This document shows positions 25,201-34,200 of a stretch of DNA of 64,000 bases, in pieces; position 1 is the stretch's first letter, and every line of letters starts with the position of its first letter. Location: the NCBI RefSeq assembly GCF_037975245.1, contig NC_092577.1, forward strand, positions 35,768,898 through 35,832,897, given 5' to 3'. A program made the position numbers and the translations under genes. The DNA is from Apostichopus japonicus (taxonomy: Eukaryota > Echinodermata > Holothuroidea > Aspidochirotida > Stichopodidae). A model generated the notes under the pieces. The model worked only from the letters and a program-made list of their open reading frames with translations, did not search any database and was not told the DNA's origin.

Positions 25201-28200
25201 ATACAGCATCACTTTAAGGACAGAAGTCCTGTGTTATGTCAAGCTCTTCAATATGTAAAGAAGACCTATCGAGGAGCCTTGAGATCCACGTTGGACAATT
25301 TTGTCACCAGCCACCCTTTCTGAAGTCTTCATTTTGCCTTAATCTTATTATGAGAAAATAGAATATGTGACCCCCCCCCCCCCCCTGCCTCTGGCTGTAA
25401 CACCCTGGCATTCTGCTTACCAGGCCTGGACTCCCCAATCTAGAAAATTGGCTTACCAAGAATTATCAAAGCATACCCCCATTTTTAGAACGCATATTAG
25501 AGATTAAACATCACCATGGAAACAGCACAACCCACACTATTTCAAGGTAGGCTAAGTTATAGCTCTACGTTTATGGACTAGGTGATAGTACGTGATTCAT
25601 TGGTTTGGGAAATTTTATTTACGGGCTGGGATGAGACGGGAATTACGCCGTTTATGCGGGTTAGCTGTACGCCATGGTGGAGTTTCTGTCGTATTCCAAA
25701 CACCTTTGCTTCGACTCTAATGGAAGACTGACTGAAATCAGTGACAGCGCTGTGATTTTAATGAAACTGTGTTCCCGGGAATGAAAGAAGTATACATAGA
25801 TACCGATATCGCTAGCTCGAGAAAACGATGCATAAGAAATCATCGGTTAGAAGTAATTAACTACTGAAGAACCCTTAATTATTTTGTTCCTCTACAAGTA
25901 CCTTGTTTTGGATTGGTTTTGTTGTTGATGTTTAGTGCCAAGACTACTTCAAATAGGTAGGACCGAGACCCTTAGCTTCCCTCCCTCCGGACCTCCCCCC
26001 CCCCCCGACATGTATCACTCATGCTACAGTCTAGACGTAAGAGGGACACAAAAACCGGCAAACGTCGGACCTCATAAATAGAGGATCACTGTATTGATAA
26101 TTGGTAGTAATTAATCATTGTCCTGATTTTTGCCTTTATGTGGTCTACATTTCTCGTCAACTTGACTCAGTCAGTACATGGTGTGACATGATACTAATTA
26201 CGTAGAACACAATCATTGCACTCCTATCAGAAACACAGAAAAGATAGCACAGTAAATATGTAATCTGCTTTAGTCATACCGTGTGGTTATGTATGTATGT
26301 ATGTATTTTAGATCCTCCTGCAAGCAGGAACTTGCGAAGAAGCCTCATTGGCTTACCAAAGCCGCAAGCTGACTGAAGTCAGTCTCTTAGATTCATATTT
26401 AACGTCCATGATTATGAATAGTCAATTGTCAACAACTCTGTAACTGGACGACATACATTAATCTTGGAGTGACTAGAACCGGGGACCTTATGATTGGAAG
26501 GCACCGGCGTTAACCACTGAGCTAACACTCCTTATTGCTTGTAATTGCTTATTATTGCTTTTCATTGTTTCAAATTATTATCATTCGTAATATATTCAGG
26601 GTCTCAGTCAGTACATGTAACAGTGACACTAAAAAACATTACACTCAACACAGTACACACATGCAACCCAATCAGAACAGAGGAAACGGTCGAGTAGTAC
26701 CTTCTGTGGCCATACAGCGTGGTCATTGGTTGTCCTTGTTTCAAATTATTAGCATAAATATTGTCGCAAAGGAAGCATCATTATGTTTTAATATCAGACA
26801 GAGTTTTGAATCTTGAGGATCAATGGCAAAATGCACCGGTTTTGATCAAATTAATTCACGACAGAATTATGAAGTTCAAGGACACGTCATGTCATAATAT
26901 AGGTAACCACGTGCATTTCTGGCTCCCAGTATAAACTCAGTGTCACAAAAGTTAAATAGCAAACGTTTTTCTTTTCTTTCATTCGAAACCTTTTTAATGA
27001 AGTTGGTAAAGAGAAGGCTGTACCGAGAGGGGCTTCAAAATCCAGAATCTCAAGAAAAACTAAAAAAGAAGATTTCGATGAAGAATTCGAAGAATTTAAA
27101 AGACAAGAGGATGAAGATATTGCAGCAAGAAAGATTCAGAGAGGTTTGAAGACAATGAGGAGTAGAAGCAGGACAGATGAGGGTAAGCATGACGTAATAG
27201 TGAGGTATAACTGCTGGTACTTTATTTCGCTTGTACCACGGGCGTCAATTTTGCTTCTCAAAGTGAAGGAGGAGCGGGAGGGGGCATGTAACTGTTATGA
27301 AAATTAACTGAATATAATACACGGGTGGATCTAAACACACGAGGGCAAATCATGACCCAAGGGCAAGCTTTCCACCCCCCCCCCCGTCCTTCCGCAGGAG
27401 TTTTGAAAGTCCTCTCGTTTGGAAAGATGCTTAGGCCATGTACTATATGTGGGCGCTTTTGTTATTGATTGTGTGGGGATGCATGTTATTACTGAAACAC
27501 TGAAGATCCATAAGAGAAGGGACCCTCCGTTAAGGATTTCAAACCACAAGTATAGTCTTGTCCCATTATTCAAAGAGTAGGGGAATGACGCCCCTTCTCC
27601 TGCCAAAATAGATGCCTATGCGTCGGGTAGGATAGATGAGAAGGGCGTTCGGCGGGAGGAGTTTCTTGATTGCTATACCTGTTGTGTTCGGATCAATATG
27701 TTTCGTTCTGTGTAACTTATTACTTTCTTACTAGGATTTTGTTTTGAGGAAGCGTTATAGTTATACTTCTGCTAAATATTCTCATTTGCTTTCCACCCAC
27801 TCACCCACTCACCGACCCACATTCTCCATCTATAGAAGACGAACACCATCGTGAACACCACGAAGAGCACCACCACGAGGAACACCACGAGGTACACGAA
27901 GACGGTTTCCACGAGGAACGCCATGTCCAACGTCATGAAGAACGTCACGAAGAAAGTTACGAGGAACATCAAGATGATACGTCATCGGGACAGCAAGTTG
28001 AAATCACTGACGTCACAGAAGGTACGCGAGCCATATAAAAGAATGCGACACACCGATCCCCATCCGTCCTCTTCCCGCCATTACCTCCCCTCTTATTTCC
28101 CCTTCCTCCCTCCCTCAATCGAACTATCTCTACCTTCATGCTCCCCCCCCCCCCATGCTCATTCCTGCCTGCATCCCCTCTATGTCCCTCACGTTCGCTC

Positions 28201-31200
28201 CTCAACCTCCCTTTCCCGTCCAACCTCATCCCGTTCCCCTGACGTTCCCCCATCCTCCTCTACACCTCCCAATCTCTCCCATTCCCTCTCAGTTACTCTC
28301 TCTCTTCCCATGTCTTCCCCATCCCACCACTTTCCAATTATAATTCCCAAGACAAATATTAGCTTTGCTGCGATATTTCAAATTTGCTGGTAATCTGGTT
28401 TTGCTTGAATCAGTTTTAATACAAATACCCATGCCGGGATATCATATGCTTCAACAGAGTTATTACTTAAATCGAAATTTAATTCAATTTATTAGCTAAA
28501 TGTTGGTCACTTACGAACAAAATTACATTGAGCACACGAAACATATTTACATGTATGTCATCAGGCACTCTTTTAGAATCTTCAATGTTTTCTTTAAGTA
28601 TAATATGAATATGAGAATACATAATGATTCATCCCGTATTTGTTCCCTGTCTCCATATTTCCTGGGTTTCTCTAATTGGCCTCATTGCCGCGACACTGTT
28701 GCCACATGCCGTCACCCCCCCCCCCTAACCCCCCATTCGCTAGTCCTTATATACACTGGCGGATCCAGGTCCTTTGTTTGGGAGGGGCCAAAGTGGCATT
28801 AGAGTGATATGGGGGAGGGGGAAAATTTTCTATTGCTGAATGCCCTCAGATGCAATTTGGTGCGACAAAAGTGTACAATGGTGATGTTAGTTTACTTCGA
28901 AAAAAAATGTTTCCCAGGTGTAATTTTCTAAAATATTTATAAAACAAAGTTGGGATCATCTTTCTCAAGAAATTTTATTTCTCATAGGTTATAAATTTCT
29001 TACAACCAGCCTGTAACATGCCTGCAAACCAGCCTGCAAAATGGTGTTAAACTGTAAATCCTCATGCTCATACATTTACATAGCTCCCAACTCTTGAGAA
29101 GGCAAATGCTGGTCCATGCCATGAATCGCCGTCCTGGGGGAGGGTATAAGGGGAGGGGGTGTCCCCCTCCCCTTTTGAATTTTTTGGGAATCCTGGTGAT
29201 GCCTACATGTAAAATGGTGGCACTTAGAAAGGCTTTTGTCACCCAAAATTTTCTGAGAAATATGCATTTTTTTGTGTGTAACATCAATAAATTGAATAGT
29301 AAGTGATAATTCATTCTTTCCCGTGGCATGAAAATGTTCGCTGCTCACCCCAATGAAAAGAAATATAGGCTAATTTGAGGTTCAAATGATGCTGTAAAGG
29401 AGGTTTTATACTCTATTATGCTAAATGCTAAAGAAATGATGGTTGCTAAGTCAAAATTTGATGCAATTTTTTTTATGTATGCTTGACAATTACAATGCGG
29501 TTTTTTCGGACGCTTGTGCGGGTCAGCGGGTTTGGGTGTTAGAATGCGGGTCTTATTCCCGCGAATTGCGGGTCATTGGGAGCCTTGCATTTAATTTTAA
29601 ACCAGAAAACGAAAAGGTTTAGACTAATCTACCACTGCTATTCCTCTCGATTTTTTTAATTTCCAATCATATGATTTAGCGGATGTTCGGAAACACTTTT
29701 TGGCTCACCTTTGGGGGGGGCCATGGCCCCCCATGGCCCCCCCTTGGATCCGCCAATGCTTATATATGATTTGTCCTAATCAGAGCAAGGATTTGTTTGC
29801 CATCTTTAACGGCAAGTGTATAAATTGTTTCTAACGACCTCTAGAAGGGGAATATTCCCGTATGTGCCTTCAGTGATGCTGATGGCGATAACCTTTATAA
29901 TACAGTAAGTATATATAGAATCGATATTACTTGCATATACACAACAGGGAGATTACAACAGTATGCTATGCGTGCTTGAAACAGCAGCCTGTCAGTGCAG
30001 TAATTCTTTCACTCATGTAATGAATTTATAAACGGCAATGGGGGGGGGGCTATCGACGCGGTGGGGGTGGGGTGGGGATGCCTGTCAGAACCTTTCATAT
30101 AGCTTTACCTGGGGGCACAAAACGCCTTCATGTAATACTACAGACAGAGTGACTTAGAAGGAATTTCAAAAAATTTTCTTTTGCTATCTTGTTTCGAACA
30201 ACGTATACATTCTAGAAAACTAAACTGATTCCCAGGCTTTATGTTATTTACAGAAACTCACGAAGAAAATGAAATCCAAGAAGGTGAAGAAGGAGCCGAG
30301 GACGAAGGTGATGTTGATGCTGCTGTAACAAGTAAGGAAAAACACCAGAGCTTCCCTGGACACGTGACACTTACGTAGCCATGACGTCATTTCGGGTTAC
30401 AATGACGTTATATCTTGGATATATCCCCACCCGACAAAAAAAAAAAAAAAGCTAATTTTTTTTTTTGGCTCAGCAGTCCTATAAGCATACCAGCCGTGGG
30501 GGAAATCCCTGTTGAAGGTCATACGTCACTTACAGAATTGGCAAATATAACACAGATGCATGTATAGCCTATTCTGTACTTGACGGATGGTCACTGTTAT
30601 TCATTTAGAAGGATTGTTGTGAGGAAATCTAAGTGAAATGCTTACGTGCTTTTTGTGATTGATTATATCTGAATATCATTAATATTGAATAGATAAAATT
30701 CCCATAGTATGATCCAGTAGAACTAATTTCTAATATTTCTCTTTATACTCTGTAACACTGATATATAGTAACTAACTGTGTAGATATCTTATAACGTAGT
30801 TAGTATGTATACTAACCCGAACATTGAATGATACTCATCGTTACAATCATTCATTAGTTATGAGACTAACTTTCCATTGTACAAGTATAATACCCTCTAT
30901 ATTTATACTGAAATGGTAGTTATTCAAATTCTAAATATTGAAAGTATAACATATGCAAATGAGTTGAATAAGATTTTTAATTAAAACAATGAATAAACAC
31001 AAATTGAGAAGTTAAAACCTTAAATTATGTGGGCAATTTCAACAGACGTTTGTGCAGTCATACTGAACATGTAGACAGACAGAAAGATGAATAGACAGAT
31101 GAACATTGCTGTAGTGTTCTTAAAAGGATTGTCTGGTGGCTGATTGGAAACAAATATATTTTTGAAGGATGGGATGTTAAAAGAATGTTCCGTTAGTATT

Positions 31201-34200
31201 GAGTGTAATACCGAGTATGGAAAGTAAACAAATCCCACCTTGCTTGGTTTGAATAAAACGAACACTCCTCTAAACTTAGCTGAAAGTTCTTGCGTTAATT
31301 CATATACTTAATTCCACACTTGTATATGTATAAAGGACCATTATTTTTTGTAGGCCTGTCGTTTCTTAAACAACATGAACAAAGTCAGCATTGCTTTAAA
31401 TTCTCTAACCTGTTAGAAATCTTTGGTTGCCCCCGAAAAAATTGGTATTTAAAGTATTGCTCGGTGAAGAAGGTGGGGGAAGGGGGTAGGGGAGGGGTGA
31501 AGGTCGGAGGTCTAAGTTATACCCCATAGTTTATTATCAACTGAATGTTTTACTACAGGGTACAAACCGGTTGCTGTGCTTGGTGTGATCTGCTGAGCAT
31601 TTTTAGTTCCTCTTTTCTACATGAAGCTCTGTCGTTTTTCGTCTTTCGTTACTTGTTTTCTGTTTATTACATATGATATTCTGTCATATATGTCTAATGT
31701 TGTTACACGTACCCAAGGCCATGCAGGATATCAACGTTGAAGGTTCATGGGCGTGGCCTTAAAATAATGGTAAGGAAAAAAAACATATCTTAACTATATC
31801 GTTTTTATATTTATATAATTCTTCTAATTGTTATTATTACGTACATGTTCTTTTCTTTTATAATCGAGGGGGGGGGGGTGGGGTGGGGACGTGCAATCTT
31901 GTGCGTGATTGTTTTGTTGAAGGGGCTGGGGTTGAGGAAGAGTAATTCATCTTGTTACTGGATATACCAAATCGAGAAATCAATTGTTACCGGATGTGGC
32001 ACATTGGCGCCCGAAGAACTACTAATTAGAGTTAAGATATTGAATGGATATTTTTGATTATGTATCGGTATCTAACTTAAATCGTTCTCTAAACTATGCT
32101 TATCAAAACTTTACAATATTTTTAGTTTCACATTTAATTGCATTTATCTGGATCAAGGAAACTGCTTTGGTATTCCCTCTTGCTGAGGTCCCCACCCTAC
32201 CATGTACCCACCACCACTCCACCCCCTCCCCCAACCCTCCAGACACGTCACCCTCCTTCCACCTAAACCCTGTCATCATTTGGCAACGAGCCCATGTACA
32301 TGAAAGAAACATAGGAAATACGACTCTCAACTTGCGGCGCTGAATTTGATAAATCTTCGTTATTTCCTTCAAATTCAATTGTAAATCAGTTAATCGTCTG
32401 TACTATTTCATTGAGGATTTTTTTGTACCAAAGTGAGCCCAAAAAATTATGAAATTTTCTCGATTTTCTACTTTTAATGTAATATGTTTTGCAATCAGAT
32501 TTGAGAGAAACACCACGTAGCTTTTTTTATTGGGGGGGGGGGGGTAGAATTGAAAGATATTCAAATAACCAAGGGATATTTTATTACTCTATTCAAATTA
32601 AAGTCTTTGTAAAATCGTCCCCTGCTTCTTGTAAATAATTGAAAAATAATGATATTTATTACTCTTATCAAGAATACAAACATTTCTCCGTTAAAGAATT
32701 TTTTTGTAAATGATATTTGATGTCCTTTTCTTCCTTTTTATTTTCTTTTGTTTGTTTTGTTTTGTTTTACATTTTGCTTACCCTAATTCCCTATGCATTA
32801 TATTCATCTATCTTTGCAATTTTTTAGGCTTTATTTTATTTTATTTTGAAATTGATTTTGTCCCTGTTTGTTTTCTGTTTGATTTAGGGTGCAATGTTTG
32901 ATTTGATCTGTTTTAACATATATATGCACGCTTTCAGATAAAATTCCATTTTTTTCTTTCTTTTTAATTATCATCATTTTCTTTGCCTTTATTTTCATCT
33001 TGCTTTGAGAATGCTTCATATCATATTTATTTCTTCCTTCTATGATTTTAAAACCCTTGTCAACACAGTCTGGAGGTCAAAGGTTATGTTGTGTTATTAC
33101 GTTGCAGATTTGTCAATGGAATCGTGCGAATATCATCCAAAGGTGCTCTGTTGTTGAATATGACATTAAAATAACATTTGCTCTCGCGTTATTAAAATTT
33201 AGAGAAAAATATATCAATATTAACACATACGCCTGCACTGAACAGCCGAAGTCTTTATCAATTTAGCCTTAAAGGAGCATTTCAGAGATGTACCGTAACA
33301 TGTATTATATGTGAATATCTTGAAAACAAATAGCCGTGAAGAAAATCCTATGCGATATTTTTGGGGGGATTTGTCGATTATCTTGGTTACCAAAATATTT
33401 CGCACAACCTCCTTCTACATCCCCCCACCCACCCAACACCATCACCACCCCATTAGGAATACTTTCAGCAACTAGTATACACTGTTGCAGGGCCCTAGCT
33501 TCACGATCCTGTTTTACCAAATCAGTTTTCACCTACCCGTTTTGTTTCTTGCAAAATCCACGCTACTTTTATCTTCTCTGTTTTTGGTTTGTATATTTCC
33601 TTTGCTTCAATCGTATAGATCTGTAACTTCATTTTCCAGGTATAGGTATCATGTGAATATAACGATTATCATAATATTTTGTCCTATTCAGCGCCCCATG
33701 CGGGTTACAAAGGCCCCGTCGTGGTAGTGAAACCAGAAAATATTACCGTTGATGAAGGACAATGTGCAAAGTTTTACTGCAAACTGTCCGAAGAAGTGGA
33801 CGTCAGTAAGTGAAACAAACTTTATTGTATTTATCGTTGGTAGATCAATGCAAAACAAACATGATTGTACTTATCGTTGGTAGATCAATGCAAAACAAAC
33901 ATTATTGTACTTATCGTTGGTAGATCAATGCAAAACAAACATGATTGTACTTATCGTTGGTAGATCAATGCAAAACAAACATGATTGTACTTATCGTTGG
34001 TAGATCAATGCAAAACAAACATGATTGTACTTATCGTTGGTAGATCAATGCAAAACAAACATGATTGTACTTATCGTTGGTAGATCAATGCAAAACAAAC
34101 ATGATTGTACTTATCGTTGGTAGATCAATGCAAAACAAACATGATTGTACTTATCGTTGGTAGATCAATGCAAAACAAACATGATTGTGCTTATCGTTGG

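Noticed and set aside
28050-28350. Proline/serine-rich coding region
   Set aside because: Simple CCTCCC-type low complexity with open frames on both strands and no supported splice links.
27851-28393. 180-codon open frame over the His-rich exon and CT-rich intron
   Set aside because: It is a shifted frame of the real exon; only the frame that joins neighbouring exons in phase is kept.
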